Below are positions 1 through 9,113 of a stretch of 55,706 nt of DNA, piece after piece. The stretch covers positions 1 through 55,706 of the forward strand of contig SVHC01000020.1 of assembly GCA_015056055.1 (NCBI GenBank). Direction: 5' to 3'. The notes beneath the pieces are model-generated. The model had not been told where the DNA came from and did not search any database. It was given only the letters and a program-made list of their open reading frames with translations. Each line of letters starts with the position of its first letter. Position 1 is the first letter of the stretch. The stretch comes from Clostridiales bacterium (GTDB lineage Bacteria > Bacillota > Clostridia > Christensenellales > Aristaeellaceae). A program made the translations under genes and the position numbers.

Positions 1-1
1 C

Positions 2-78
2 TGGTCGGGGTGACAGGATTTGAACCTGCGGCCCCATGCTCCCAAAGCATGCGCGCTACCGAGCTGCGCCACACCCCG
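2..78 (-). tRNA. tRNA-Pro (anticodon TGG)
   Basis: Read on the minus strand the sequence folds as a cloverleaf. The acceptor arm is CGGGGTG/CACCCCG, the discriminator is A and CCA is encoded (positions 2-4). The anticodon stem is CATGC/GCATG around a TTTGGGA loop, which gives anticodon TGG (proline), and the T-loop is GGTTCGAATCC. No defect is visible. Confidence 0.95.
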
Positions 79-121
79 ATGATGCGTTGGTTTGTTTTGC
101 ATCTCGCAAGCGACGTGTATT

Positions 122-150
122 ATAATAACACAGTACCCCTCGGAAGTCAA
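122..150 (-). promoter_or_regulatory. sigma-A-type promoter of tRNA-Pro
   Basis: On the minus strand there is TTGACT (145-150), a 17-bp spacer and TATTAT (122-127). The -10 overlaps a second TATAAT phrase. The position is right for the tRNA-Pro gene, about 45 bp upstream of its 5' end. Confidence 0.7.
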
Positions 151-183
151 TACCTTTTTTTGCTTTTGCGCGTTAACTGTATG

Positions 184-693
184 TTATGCATCTTTCCCTT
201 CATCGACGCATATTACTGCGTCCTCCGGGCAATATTCCACATTCCAGATCACATCGTACAGCGGAGCATACAACTCCTCCACTTCACCCCAGGGCATATA
301 TCCGCAGCCAACAAAACGCTGTCCGTCTTCAGAAAAGAGCAGGAATGTCTCTATCTCTTTATCATCAGGCTCATAAAGCGGGATTGCGAGCGTCCAGAGT
401 TCACCGTCATAATATGCGACAGCAACCTCATATTGAATCTCCCCATCCTCTATGGTGAGAAATGTATCTCGGATGTATGCCTCGAAATCCTGCTCACTGG
501 GGGCGCCTTCCACAAAATCCAGAAGTTTCAGCGCCAGCTCATATTCCCCATTCACAATCAGCCAAAGGGAATCCTTCGCATTTTCAAACAGAATGTCCTC
601 AAATGCAGGAATCTCTGTCTCTTCATTTTTTGCAAAGGCACTTCCTCCCATGCAAAGCATCAGTATCAAAAACAGTGACGCAAATTTTTTCAC
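184..693 (-). CDS. Small exported protein of unknown function
   Basis: I do not recognise a family. From the chosen GTG start the product is about 169 residues. It opens with a short basic stretch and a hydrophobic signal peptide (KKFASLFLILMLCMGGSAFA), with a likely signal peptidase I site after the AFA. The mature part is acidic and rich in aromatic residues, and I see no catalytic motif. The GTG at 691-693 is preferred because a GGAGG lies 8 bases before it; an ATG two codons earlier is too close to that site, and the longer reading from 762 adds a tail without its own ribosome binding site. It lies between tRNA-Pro and another small exported protein on the same strand, and both may be envelope or sensing accessory proteins. 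Confidence 0.7.
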   Translation of the reverse strand: MKKFASLFLILMLCMGGSAFAKNEETEIPAFEDILFENAKDSLWLIVNGEYELALKLLDFVEGAPSEQDFEAYIRDTFLTIEDGEIQYEVAVAYYDGELWTLAIPLYEPDDKEIETFLLFSEDGQRFVGCGYMPWGEVEELYAPLYDVIWNVEYCPEDAVICVDEGKDA

Positions 694-793
694 TGCCATC
701 GCCTCCAAAGTATATCTTTCCCACGTTGGTTTGACGCGTTTGTTTTTCATGTGGTTCCGCATTTCCGGAATTTTCTAAAAAATTTTGGTTTAA

Positions 794-828
794 AAACGAC
801 CTTCGCATCATATGAGCGAAGGTCGTTT
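794..828 (-). terminator. Intrinsic terminator after the 839-1435 lipoprotein gene
   Basis: A 13-bp perfect stem (AAACGACCTTCGC paired with GCGAAGGTCGTTT) with a 9-base loop. On the minus strand it is followed by more T residues. It sits just past the lipoprotein stop codon. Confidence 0.75.
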
Positions 829-838
829 CGAATTTTCT

Positions 839-1435
839 TTATTTGATGACGTTACCCAGAGAATAGCTGACCTGCTGCAGACCCGCATCGCCTTCCGCAA
901 ACATGCACTGCGCAATGCTGCCGCCTTCCATGACCCAAAGCAGCAGATACTGCTCAACACCGTCTGCTCCGCTGTCGGTCAGCATACGCATAATCTCAAT
1001 ACCTTCGCTGCCGAATGCTGCCGCGACGGTAAGGGGTTCCATTCCCTCTTGCAGGAATGCAACATTTTCAAAAGACTGCGTGTTGCTCAGAAGTTCAAAC
1101 TGACGGATATCCTCAAATACAACAACCTTGGAACGAAGCTTGCCGTTATCAAAGAATACTGCGCCTACACCTGCGCCATCCTCATTCTGCCACAGCCAGT
1201 AATCGCCGTTTTCGGAAGTTTCCTTCGTCGGCTCGCCCAGACGCTCCGCAATCGTATCGACTGTATCATCAAAAGTAACCTGATTGTAAAGAGCAAATAC
1301 TTTCTCGGCATCCGTAAACAATTCTTCTTCCATCGGCGGAAGATCAACCGTGCCGGTGACGCCTGTATTCGAACATCCCGCCAGAACTGCGGTCATAATC
1401 AACAACGCCGCCAGTGCCAAATACCTTTTCTTCAT
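839..1435 (-). CDS. Small lipoprotein, possibly BLIP/SmpA-like fold
   Basis: The product is 198 residues with a type II signal peptide; the lipobox LAGC at about residues 18-21 predicts a membrane-anchored lipoprotein. The mature part contains a stretch (TIAERLGEPTKE, then YWLWQNEDG and a strand with VFFDNGKL) that resembles the small two-layer repeats of SmpA or beta-lactamase-inhibitor-like proteins. That match is by eye and tentative; the partner or role is unknown. Start choice is open. The ATG at 1435 has only a weak ribosome binding site. A strong GGGAGG (1471-1476) lies 8 bases before an in-frame CTG at 1460-1462, which would add LRKRTCGQS and give a more basic signal peptide. Confidence 0.75.
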   Translation of the reverse strand: MKKRYLALAALLIMTAVLAGCSNTGVTGTVDLPPMEEELFTDAEKVFALYNQVTFDDTVDTIAERLGEPTKETSENGDYWLWQNEDGAGVGAVFFDNGKLRSKVVVFEDIRQFELLSNTQSFENVAFLQEGMEPLTVAAAFGSEGIEIMRMLTDSGADGVEQYLLLWVMEGGSIAQCMFAEGDAGLQQVSYSLGNVIK

Positions 1436-1501
1436 ACTCTGCCCGCATGTCCGCTTCCGCAGCCATGCATCCTCCCTGTTTTAAGATTATTTTATGGGAA
1501 T

Positions 1502-1530
1502 ATTGTAACATGAGAATGCGGCAAGTTCAA
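1502..1530 (-). promoter_or_regulatory. Promoter of the 839-1435 lipoprotein gene
   Basis: TTGAAC (1525-1530), 17-bp spacer, TACAAT (1502-1507), all on the minus strand. The -35 lies inside a hairpin (1512-1548, arms GAGAATGCGGCA and TGCCGC-AATTCTC) that directly follows the stop codon of the DUF1846 gene. The hairpin lacks a T tract, so read-through may also supply the lipoprotein gene. Confidence 0.6.
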
Positions 1531-1549
1531 GTACCTGCCGCAATTCTCC

Positions 1550-3034
1550 TTATTTGTGATACAATTGCTTGCTCTGATATTGCGGTTCGCAGGTCAGATT
1601 GATTCCGAGCTTGCGGAACACGCCTTCATCCACGCCGGACAGAATTACGCTGGAATGTGCCTGACAGCCACGCAGATGCTCAATTGCCTGCATTGCCAGT
1701 TCTGCCGTAGGATTCGTAGCTGCGCAGATAGACAGAGCCACCAGAATTTCGTCCGTATGCAGACGCGGATTCCGATTGCCGAGATGATTGACCTTCAGGT
1801 CCTGAATCGGTTCAATAATGGTGGCCGAAATCAGATCGATCTCCTTATTGATACCGGCAATTGCCTTGAGTGCATTCAGAAGCAGCGCCGCAGCCGGACC
1901 AAGCAAATCGCTCGTCTTACCGGTCACGATGCGTCCGTCATTCAGTTCAAGCGCAGCTGCGGGCGCACCCGTCTTTTCTGCGAGCGCAAGAGCCGGAGCA
2001 ACCACAGGTCTTGCATCCGGTGCAACCTGTGCACGCTTCATCAGGATTTCCGCATTGCTGACCTCCGCCTCGGAACCTACGCCCATGCGCAGCGCACAGC
2101 GCGCGGCATAATAGCGGCGCACAATTTCCATACGCGCAGCTTCCTGACATGCTTCGTCATCCGAAAGACAGAAGCCCGCCATGTTTACGCCCATATCCGT
2201 AGGAGAACAATACGGGGATTCCCCGTAAATCGCCTCGAAAATGGCCTTCAGCACCGGGAATACTTCGATATCGCGGTTGTAGTTTACCGCAACCTTGTTA
2301 TATGCCTGCAGATGGTATGGATCGATTACATTCTTGTCGTACAAATCAAGGGTAGCAGCCTCATACGCAAGATTGACCGGATGCTGCTGCGGAAGATTCC
2401 ATACAGGGAAGGTTTCAAACTTTGCATATCCTGCAGCAATGCCGCGCATATGCTCATGATACAGCTGCGAAAGGCATACAGCCATTTTACCGCTGCCCGG
2501 GCCGGGCGCGGTTACAATCACAAGCGGCTTTTCGGTTTCAATATAGTCATTTTTGCCGAAACCGTCCTCACTCACAATCAGGGGAAGATTGGACGGATAT
2601 CCCTCAATGGGATAATGACGGTACACCTTTACGCCCAGACTTTTCAGCTTGTTCTGGAACGCATCCGCTGCATGCTGCGCACGATAATGGGTGATAACCA
2701 CGGAATTCGCCGCCAGGCCTGCTGCACGCGCAGCATCAATCAGCCGCAGCGCATCCGCATCGTAGGTTATTCCCAGATCTCCGCGCTTTTTAGAGTGCTC
2801 AATATCGTCCGCGCTGACTACCAGCAGAATTTCCGCCTGCTCGCGCATCTGCAAAAGCATCTTTAACTTGCTGTCCGGCTCAAAGCCCGGCAGCACGCGC
2901 GACGCATGGTAATCATCAAAAAGCTTTCCACCGAATTCCAGATACAGCTTACCGCCGAACTTCGAAATACGTTCCCGGATATGCTGAGTCTGGAGCTCGA
3001 GATATTTCGCATTATCAAAACCAATCTTATGCAT
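1550..3034 (-). CDS. DUF1846 (UPF0371) family protein
   Basis: This is a 494-residue cytoplasmic protein of full family length. It starts with MHKIGFDNAKYLELQT, which together with SKFGGKLYLEFGGKLFDDYH is typical of the DUF1846 family. Near residue 175 it has TAPGPGSGKMA, a glycine-rich loop resembling a nucleotide-binding P-loop. DUF1846 proteins have known structures, but I know of no established reaction. It is monocistronic with its own promoter (3072-3100), and tadA runs away from it divergently. Nothing is broken or unusual in the frame. Confidence 0.9.
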   Translation of the reverse strand: MHKIGFDNAKYLELQTQHIRERISKFGGKLYLEFGGKLFDDYHASRVLPGFEPDSKLKMLLQMREQAEILLVVSADDIEHSKKRGDLGITYDADALRLIDAARAAGLAANSVVITHYRAQHAADAFQNKLKSLGVKVYRHYPIEGYPSNLPLIVSEDGFGKNDYIETEKPLVIVTAPGPGSGKMAVCLSQLYHEHMRGIAAGYAKFETFPVWNLPQQHPVNLAYEAATLDLYDKNVIDPYHLQAYNKVAVNYNRDIEVFPVLKAIFEAIYGESPYCSPTDMGVNMAGFCLSDDEACQEAARMEIVRRYYAARCALRMGVGSEAEVSNAEILMKRAQVAPDARPVVAPALALAEKTGAPAAALELNDGRIVTGKTSDLLGPAAALLLNALKAIAGINKEIDLISATIIEPIQDLKVNHLGNRNPRLHTDEILVALSICAATNPTAELAMQAIEHLRGCQAHSSVILSGVDEGVFRKLGINLTCEPQYQSKQLYHK

Positions 3035-3071
3035 TTACCCATACCTCCATGCACAAATTGCCACAGATACA

Positions 3072-3100
3072 ATCATATTCAAATTTCCCCTCTTTGGCAA
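3072..3100 (-). promoter_or_regulatory. Promoter of the DUF1846 gene
   Basis: TTGCCA (3095-3100), 17-bp spacer, TATGAT (3072-3077) on the minus strand, about 40 bp before the ATG. A GGAGG lies close to the start codon. Confidence 0.65.
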
Positions 3101-3135
3101 GTCCTTTTTGAAAAAAACTCTTGTGAAAATTACGC

Positions 3136-3163
3136 TTGCGCTTTTAGGCAAATCGATTATACT
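3136..3163 (+). promoter_or_regulatory. Promoter of tadA
   Basis: TTGCGC (3136-3141), 16-bp spacer, TATACT (3158-3163). A GAGGTG ribosome binding site and the ATG of tadA follow within 20 bp. Confidence 0.6.
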
Positions 3164-3182
3164 TATTTTGAGGTGAAAATAT

Positions 3183-3650
3183 ATGTTCACACAGCTGGAT
3201 GAAAAGATGATGCGCCTTGCGCTTGACGAAGCCAACATAGCCCTCGAAAACGGAGAAATCCCTGTCGGCTGCATTATCGCCCGCGGGGAAGAAGTCATCT
3301 CCCGCGCCCACAATGACCGTGCAAACGACGCAACCGGTCACGCAGAAATGCTTGCCATCCGCCGCGCGGCCGAGAAAAACGGTGACTGGCGGCTTTCGGA
3401 CTGCACGCTTTATGTAACGCTTGAGCCCTGTCCCATGTGCGCCGGTGCAATCACAATGACACGCGTAGGCCGATTGGTATTCGGCGCATATGATGCGCAG
3501 TACGGTTGCGCCGGAAGCGTATATCGCATTCCCGAAGACCCCGCATTCCCCCACTTCTGCCGTTCGGACGGAGGACTTTTGCAGGAAGAATGCGAGCTTA
3601 TACTCAGAAAAAGCTTTGAATTAACGCGCCGATTATCCCAGCGCGATTGA
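3183..3650 (+). CDS. tadA: tRNA adenosine(34) deaminase TadA
   Basis: This enzyme converts adenosine 34 in the anticodon of tRNA-Arg(ACG) to inosine. The protein is 155 residues, normal for TadA. It carries the zinc-dependent deaminase signature: HAE at residues 53-55 (zinc-binding His and proton-shuttle Glu) and PCPMC at 82-86 (two zinc-binding Cys). The ATG at 3183 follows GAGGTG at good spacing. It is divergent from the DUF1846 gene, and its stop codon overlaps the -35 box of the next promoter. Confidence 0.95.
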   Translation: MFTQLDEKMMRLALDEANIALENGEIPVGCIIARGEEVISRAHNDRANDATGHAEMLAIRRAAEKNGDWRLSDCTLYVTLEPCPMCAGAITMTRVGRLVFGAYDAQYGCAGSVYRIPEDPAFPHFCRSDGGLLQEECELILRKSFELTRRLSQRD

Positions 3651-3675
3651 CAACCCCATTAATCCCTTTTACAAT
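3647..3675 (+). promoter_or_regulatory. Promoter of the prfC-typA-recF run
   Basis: A near-consensus TTGACA (3647-3652), 17-bp spacer, TACAAT (3670-3675). The TGA stop of tadA lies within the TTGACA, so promoter and gene end overlap. Confidence 0.75.
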
Positions 3676-3728
3676 ACAGAATGGATTAAAATTTGGTCTT
3701 CTGAAATCAGATTAAAGTAAAGTAAGGA

Positions 3729-5351
3729 ATGATTGTATTGTCCCATCCGGAACTTGTCAGCGAAGTCAATCGTCGACGCACTTTTGCAATTATCTCTCAC
3801 CCGGACGCCGGTAAAACAACGCTCACGGAAAAGCTTCTGCTCTACGGCGGAGCCATCCGTCAGGCAGGTTCCGTAAAGGCAAGGAAGGCCGCACGCCATG
3901 CCACCAGTGACTGGATGGAAATCGAAAAGCAGCGCGGTATTTCCGTTACCTCCAGCGCAATGCAGTTTGAATTCGGCGGCTGCCGTATCAATATCCTGGA
4001 TACTCCCGGTCACCAGGACTTTTCTGAAGATACGTACCGTACCCTCGTCGCAGCCGACAGCGCAGTCATGCTGATCGACTTTGCCAAGGGCGTTGAGGAG
4101 CAGACCATCAAACTTTTCAAGGTCTGCCGTATGCGTTCCATTCCGATCTTCACCTTTATCAATAAGCTGGACCGCGCCGGTAAGGATCCTTTCGAACTCA
4201 TGCAGGAGCTTGAGGATGTTCTTGGCATCCGTTCCTGTCCGGTAAACTGGCCCATCGGCATTCACGGCGATTTCAAGGGCGTATATCACCGCGACACCCG
4301 CATGGTAGAACTCTATACCGGCGGCAATCACGGCACTACGCAGGTACAGAAGGAAGAAATCTCCATCGACGATCCCAATTTTGACGAGCGTATCGGTCAG
4401 AGCTATGCCGACAAGCTGCGCGAAGATATCGAGCTGATGGACGTTGCCGGCGATCCCTTCTCTCTGGAGCAGATTCTCTCCGGCGAACTCACGCCCATTT
4501 TCTTCGGCTCTGCCAGCAACAACTTCGGTGTGGAACCCTTCCTCAACCGTTTCCTTTCGTACACCAAATCCCCCACCGCACGCGTTGCAGAAAACGGTCC
4601 CATCGACCCGATGGATGAAAAGTTCACCGGCTTTATCTTCAAGATTCAGGCCAATATGAATCCCGCTCACCGCGACCGTCTTGCATTTATGCGCATCTGC
4701 TCCGGTGTGTTTGAAAAGGGCATGACCGTATGGCATTCTTCCAGCGGCGAACGCATCAAGCTCGCACAGCCGCAGCAGTTTATGGCTCAGGAACACGAAT
4801 CCGTTGATGTCGCTTATCCCGGCGATATTATCGGTCTTTTCGATCCCGGTATTTTCCGTCTGGGCGACACGGTATGCACCGGTTCTCCCGTACGCTATTC
4901 CGGTATCCCGCTGTTTGCTCCGGAATATTTCTGCCGCATCAGCCCGGAAGACAGCATGAAGCGCAAGCAGTTCCTGAAAGGCATCAATCAGCTTTCTCAG
5001 GAAGGTGCAATCCAGACCTTCAAGCGCCCGAATATCGGCCGTGAAGAAATGATCGCCGGCGTTGTCGGTATTCTGCAGATGGACGTTCTTGAGCATCGCC
5101 TGAAGAACGAATACGGCGTAAACGTCGTGCGCGAAAACCTGCCCTTCCGCTATGTTCGCTGGGTCAACGAGACGCCCAGACCCCTTGACCGTCTGCGCCT
5201 GACCTCCACCACCGCCATTGCAGAGGATCGCTCCGGCCGCCCCGTACTGCTGTTCGAAAACGAATGGAGCATTCGACTGGCACAGGAAAACAACGAAGGA
5301 CTTATTCTGGCCGAAACTGCAGACCGCACCGAGGCCGATATCATGGAGTAA
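3729..5351 (+). CDS. prfC: Peptide chain release factor 3
   Basis: RF3 is the GTPase that removes RF1/RF2 from the ribosome after termination. The 540-residue protein has the normal length. G1 is HPDAGKTT at about 24-31, and the switch II motif DTPGHQDF and NKLD (G4) follow. The segment [21 protein letters not shown] is characteristic of RF3 rather than EF-G, and the C-terminal domain III is complete. Start choice is open: the Shine-Dalgarno AAGGA directly abuts the ATG at 3729, whereas the in-frame TTG at 3738 has a 9-base spacing, so the true product may begin [10 protein letters not shown]. It is transcribed with typA, which follows after 6 bp. Confidence 0.95.
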   Translation: MIVLSHPELVSEVNRRRTFAIISHPDAGKTTLTEKLLLYGGAIRQAGSVKARKAARHATSDWMEIEKQRGISVTSSAMQFEFGGCRINILDTPGHQDFSEDTYRTLVAADSAVMLIDFAKGVEEQTIKLFKVCRMRSIPIFTFINKLDRAGKDPFELMQELEDVLGIRSCPVNWPIGIHGDFKGVYHRDTRMVELYTGGNHGTTQVQKEEISIDDPNFDERIGQSYADKLREDIELMDVAGDPFSLEQILSGELTPIFFGSASNNFGVEPFLNRFLSYTKSPTARVAENGPIDPMDEKFTGFIFKIQANMNPAHRDRLAFMRICSGVFEKGMTVWHSSSGERIKLAQPQQFMAQEHESVDVAYPGDIIGLFDPGIFRLGDTVCTGSPVRYSGIPLFAPEYFCRISPEDSMKRKQFLKGINQLSQEGAIQTFKRPNIGREEMIAGVVGILQMDVLEHRLKNEYGVNVVRENLPFRYVRWVNETPRPLDRLRLTSTTAIAEDRSGRPVLLFENEWSIRLAQENNEGLILAETADRTEADIME

Positions 5352-5357
5352 CCAATT

Positions 5358-7175
5358 ATGAATATTACCAGAGACGACATTCGCAATATCGCTATCATCG
5401 CCCACGTTGACCACGGTAAGACCACGCTGGTTGACGAAATGCTCAAGCAGGGCGGTGTTTTCCGCGAAAACCAGCATGTTGCTGACCGCGTTATGGACTC
5501 CAACGATCTGGAACGTGAGCGCGGCATTACCATTCTTTCCAAAAATACTGCCGTACACTATAACGGCATCAAAATCAATATTGTTGACACTCCCGGTCAC
5601 GCCGACTTTTCCGGCGAGGTCGAGCGCGTTCTCAAAACCGTCGGCGGCGTTTTGCTTCTGGTCGATTCCTTCGAAGGTCCGATGCCACAGACGCGCTTCG
5701 TTCTGAAAAAGGCTCTTGAGCTGGAACTGCCTGTCATCATCGTTGTGAACAAGGTAGACCGTCCCGATGCACGCAGCCTTGAAGTTGCTGACGAAACGCT
5801 TGAACTGCTTTTGGAACTGGATGCAACCGACGAGCAGCTGGACAGCCCCATTGTTTATGCTTCCGGCCGTACCGGCTGTGCTTCCCTTGATCCCGAAGTA
5901 CGCGGAGATAATCTGAAGCCCCTGTTTGATACCATTCTTTCTCACATTCCCGCTCCGCAGGGCGATCCCGATGATTCCCTGCAGCTTCTGATCTCCACAA
6001 TCGACTACAATGATTATGTAGGTCGTATCGGTATCGGCCGCATTGAGCGCGGCAGCATCCGTGCGGGTCAGATGGCTATCCGCTGTACCGAAGAAGGCAC
6101 CTCCCCCGCAAGCCGTCTTGCCGGCCTGTTTACCTTTGACGGTCTCAAGCGCGTTCCCTGCGAAAACGCCAAGATGGGTGATATCGTTGCGATCTGCGGT
6201 TTTGAAGATCTCGCCATCGGCGAAACCATCTGCGAACCCGGTTCTCCCGCTCCCCTGCCCTTTGTAAAGATCGACGAGCCCACCGTTTCCATGGAGTTCC
6301 GCGTAAACGACTCTCCCTTTGCAGGAACCGAAGGACAGTTTGTTACCTCTCGTCATCTGCGCGCACGCCTGTTCCGCGAAATGCAGACCGACGTTTCCCT
6401 GCGCGTTGAAGATACGCAGTCCACTGACGCATTCCGCGTATCCGGTCGCGGCGAACTGCATCTTTCCATCCTGATCGAAACCATGCGTCGTCAGGGTTAC
6501 GAATTCTCCGTAACCAAGCCTTCCGTATTGTATCGCGAAGAGGACGGCCTTCTCCACGAGCCGATGGAGCGCGTTGTTCTGGATGTTCCCAGCCAGTATG
6601 CCGGTACCGTAATCGAAAAGCTCGGTTCCCGTCGCGGTGAACTTCTCAGCATGCACGGTCTTGAACGCACCCGTCTGGAATTCACCATTCCCTCCCGCGG
6701 ACTTTTCGGTTATCGCAGCGAATTTATGACCGACACGCGCGGTGAAGGTGTTATGAGCGCCGTATTTGACGGCTACGCTCCGTACAAGGGCGATATCCCC
6801 AACCGCAATTTCGGTTCTCTCGTAGCGTTTGAAACCGGTGAAACCACCTCCTATGCTCTTTTCTATGTACAGGAGCGCGGTGAGTTGTTCCTCTATCCCG
6901 GCACGAAAGTATACGCCGGCATGATCGTTGGCCGCAACTCGCGCACCGGCGATATCGACGTAAACGTATGCCGCAAAAAGCATCTGACTTCCATCCGCAA
7001 TTCTGCCAGCGCCGAAGAAGCGCTGAAAATCACCAACGTACGCATTCCCACCATGGAAGAGGCTCTTGAGTTCATCAGCGATGATGAGCTGGTAGAAATC
7101 ACGCCCAAATCCATCCGCATGCGCAAACGCGAACTCAACGCCGAAAAGCGTAAGAAGGCAGCGGCACGCGCATGA
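5358..7175 (+). CDS. typA: Translational GTPase TypA/BipA
   Basis: TypA is a ribosome-binding GTPase involved in 50S assembly and stress or cold adaptation. The 605-residue length is normal. The G motifs are AHVDHGKTT (15-23), DTPGHADF (77-84) and NKVD (131-134). The EF-G-like domains follow, then the TypA-specific C-terminal domain with the [15 protein letters not shown] segment. It lies 6 bp downstream of prfC, and its stop codon overlaps the recF start (ATGA at 7172-7175), so the three genes probably form one operon. Confidence 0.96.
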   Translation: MNITRDDIRNIAIIAHVDHGKTTLVDEMLKQGGVFRENQHVADRVMDSNDLERERGITILSKNTAVHYNGIKINIVDTPGHADFSGEVERVLKTVGGVLLLVDSFEGPMPQTRFVLKKALELELPVIIVVNKVDRPDARSLEVADETLELLLELDATDEQLDSPIVYASGRTGCASLDPEVRGDNLKPLFDTILSHIPAPQGDPDDSLQLLISTIDYNDYVGRIGIGRIERGSIRAGQMAIRCTEEGTSPASRLAGLFTFDGLKRVPCENAKMGDIVAICGFEDLAIGETICEPGSPAPLPFVKIDEPTVSMEFRVNDSPFAGTEGQFVTSRHLRARLFREMQTDVSLRVEDTQSTDAFRVSGRGELHLSILIETMRRQGYEFSVTKPSVLYREEDGLLHEPMERVVLDVPSQYAGTVIEKLGSRRGELLSMHGLERTRLEFTIPSRGLFGYRSEFMTDTRGEGVMSAVFDGYAPYKGDIPNRNFGSLVAFETGETTSYALFYVQERGELFLYPGTKVYAGMIVGRNSRTGDIDVNVCRKKHLTSIRNSASAEEALKITNVRIPTMEEALEFISDDELVEITPKSIRMRKRELNAEKRKKAAARA

Positions 7176-8242
7176 TCATAAGCCGTGTAACCGTCGATAA
7201 CTACAGAAATTTTGCCCACGCCGACATCACTCCCGATGCCGGCGTTACGGTTTTTGTCGGCGAAAACGCACAGGGCAAAACCAATCTGCTGGAATCCGTC
7301 TATCTTTGCTGCGTAGGCCGTTCTCACCGTACTTCGCATGAAAAGGAACTGATTCGCTCCGGCGAAAACGTTGCGCGCGTCCGTGTGCAGGCACGCGGAA
7401 ATATGGGCACACGCAGCGTGGAAATTGCCATGTCTCCCACCGAGCGCCGCCGTATCAAAGTTGACGGTCAGCCTGTCAGCAAATCCGGCGAAATGATGGG
7501 CTGCATCACCGGAGTACTGTTTGCCCCGGAAGGGCTCCGCATTGTGCAGGACGGCCCCGCTGAGCGCCGCCGGTTTATCGACATGGAAATCTCCCAGCTT
7601 CATCCTGCATACTATTATGCCCTGCAGCGCTATCAGAAAGCACTGCGGCAGCGCAGCGAGCTTCTGCGTTCCCCGTCTCCGCGAAGCGAATTTCTGGATG
7701 TATGGGACGAACAGCTTATCACCGCAGGATGCGAAATTATTCGCATGCGCCGTGATTTTCTTGAAAAGCTCAGTGCAATTTCCGCAGAAATCCATGCAGG
7801 TGTTTCCGGCGGAAAGGAATCCCTTACTCTTAATTACGCCGCCAGTACCACAGCGGATGACTTTGCCGATATGCTTCTTGCCGCCCGCGAATCGGATATC
7901 CGCCGCATGACGACCAGCGTCGGCCCGCATCGGGATGATATCCGAATTCTGATTAACGGTCAGGATGCACGTGCTTACGGTTCGCAGGGACAACAGCGCA
8001 CAGCCGCAATTTCCATGAAGCTCTCCGAATTGCAGGTCATGCGCGAAGAAACCGGTGAATGGCCTGTTTTGCTGCTGGATGACGTCATGAGTGAACTTGA
8101 TCCTTCCCGGCGTAAATTCCTTCTGAAGCATTTGGACGGCGTGCAGGTTATCCTTACCTGCACCGATATGTCGGACCTTGCAGGCGCTCCTGTTGGAAGG
8201 CAGTATAACATCAGCGCAGGTTCTGCATCGCTTGCGGAATAA
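7172..8242 (+). CDS. recF: DNA replication and repair protein RecF
   Basis: RecF is the SMC-like ATPase that helps load RecA at gapped DNA together with RecO and RecR. The 356-residue protein has normal length. Walker A is GENAQGKTN (30-38), the ABC signature region is GSQGQQRT at about 268, and the Walker B/D-loop is LLLDDVMSELD near residue 300. It overlaps the end of typA by 4 bp, which suggests translational coupling. In many bacteria recF sits in the dnaA-dnaN-gyrB block; here it follows typA, and no replication-origin genes are nearby. The terminal segment after the Walker B is complete. Confidence 0.95.
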   Translation: MIISRVTVDNYRNFAHADITPDAGVTVFVGENAQGKTNLLESVYLCCVGRSHRTSHEKELIRSGENVARVRVQARGNMGTRSVEIAMSPTERRRIKVDGQPVSKSGEMMGCITGVLFAPEGLRIVQDGPAERRRFIDMEISQLHPAYYYALQRYQKALRQRSELLRSPSPRSEFLDVWDEQLITAGCEIIRMRRDFLEKLSAISAEIHAGVSGGKESLTLNYAASTTADDFADMLLAARESDIRRMTTSVGPHRDDIRILINGQDARAYGSQGQQRTAAISMKLSELQVMREETGEWPVLLLDDVMSELDPSRRKFLLKHLDGVQVILTCTDMSDLAGAPVGRQYNISAGSASLAE

Positions 8243-8275
8243 CCCCGCCACAGGTTCTGTTGTCGTTTCCTTAAC

Positions 8276-8304
8276 TGGACAAAATCCCCTCTTGCCCTTA
8301 TAAT
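8276..8304 (+). promoter_or_regulatory. Promoter of the envelope gene cluster
   Basis: TGGACA (8276-8281), 17-bp spacer, TATAAT (8299-8304). It precedes the L,D-transpeptidase gene and probably drives the following five genes, whose gaps are 6-26 bp. Confidence 0.7.
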
Positions 8305-8348
8305 GTATTATTGGATTTGTATGTTACAAAAGCATTGGAGGAAGCACC

Positions 8349-9092
8349 TTGAAAGTACTGATCTGCGTATGTATCCTCGTCGCATTGCTTGCCGGCATGT
8401 GCTGCACTGCCGAAGGAATCTCTGCCACACAAATGCAGCAGGATGAAGCCGGATTTATGGTTTATACCACACGAGACACCCGCCTTTATTCCTCCGCAGA
8501 TGCCTCCCGCGTTCTTTGTACCATTCCTGCCGAAACCGTGGTTTATACCGCAGGCGTACAGCACGGCATGGCGCAGGTTCGCTATCAGGATATGGACGGC
8601 TATGCATCTGCTGATTCCTTTCTTGCCTCCTTCAGCTCCAGTGACTTTGCCTCTTCCGGCAATCGCTACTATCTTTTTTTGGACAAATCTCTTTTTACCC
8701 TTTTCGTATATACCGCAAACGAGAATGGTCAGAAAACCGATACGCTTGTGCGTTCCATCCCCGTTGCAATCGGAAAGCGTTCTACCCCGACTCCTGTCGG
8801 CATCTTTACGCTTGGCGAAAAGGAAGACTGGCACGACTTCACACATACCAGCGCCCCTTTCTGCACTGCTTACACCAATGGCCGATATCTGCATGGCCCG
8901 CTTTATGAGCAGCATAATTTTGACACCTTGTGTGAATATTCGCTTGAGGATATTGGCCATATGAGAACCAGCGGTTGTCTCCGAATGGCATATGATGATG
9001 CTGCTTGGCTGTATTTCAATTGCCTTTCGACCGAAACTACACTTGAAATCGTGAATAAGGCCGAAGACGGTGCCTCTGAAAACGTACAGTAG
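8349..9092 (+). CDS. L,D-transpeptidase (YkuD) with N-terminal SH3-like domain
   Basis: This is an exported peptidoglycan cross-linking or -modifying enzyme of 247 residues. A hydrophobic signal segment covers residues 1-20. An SH3-like domain follows at about 36-92, and a YkuD domain at about 105-240. The catalytic signature is present as H182-G183 followed by TSGCLRM with the nucleophile C210, a T-for-H variant of the usual SHGCIR motif. The TTG at 8349 is taken as the start because GGAGG lies 7 bases before it. It heads a run of envelope genes and is separated by 21 bp from the VanX-like dipeptidase gene. Confidence 0.88.
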   Translation: MKVLICVCILVALLAGMCCTAEGISATQMQQDEAGFMVYTTRDTRLYSSADASRVLCTIPAETVVYTAGVQHGMAQVRYQDMDGYASADSFLASFSSSDFASSGNRYYLFLDKSLFTLFVYTANENGQKTDTLVRSIPVAIGKRSTPTPVGIFTLGEKEDWHDFTHTSAPFCTAYTNGRYLHGPLYEQHNFDTLCEYSLEDIGHMRTSGCLRMAYDDAAWLYFNCLSTETTLEIVNKAEDGASENVQ

Positions 9093-9113
9093 TCGTAGTA
9101 AAGGAGGAATATC

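Noticed and set aside
3669-6983. Very long minus-strand open frame (over 1100 codons) opposite prfC and typA.
   Set aside because: It is a mirror of two well-conserved plus-strand genes with biased codon use, has no domain and no ribosome binding site, and runs across the end of one gene into the next.
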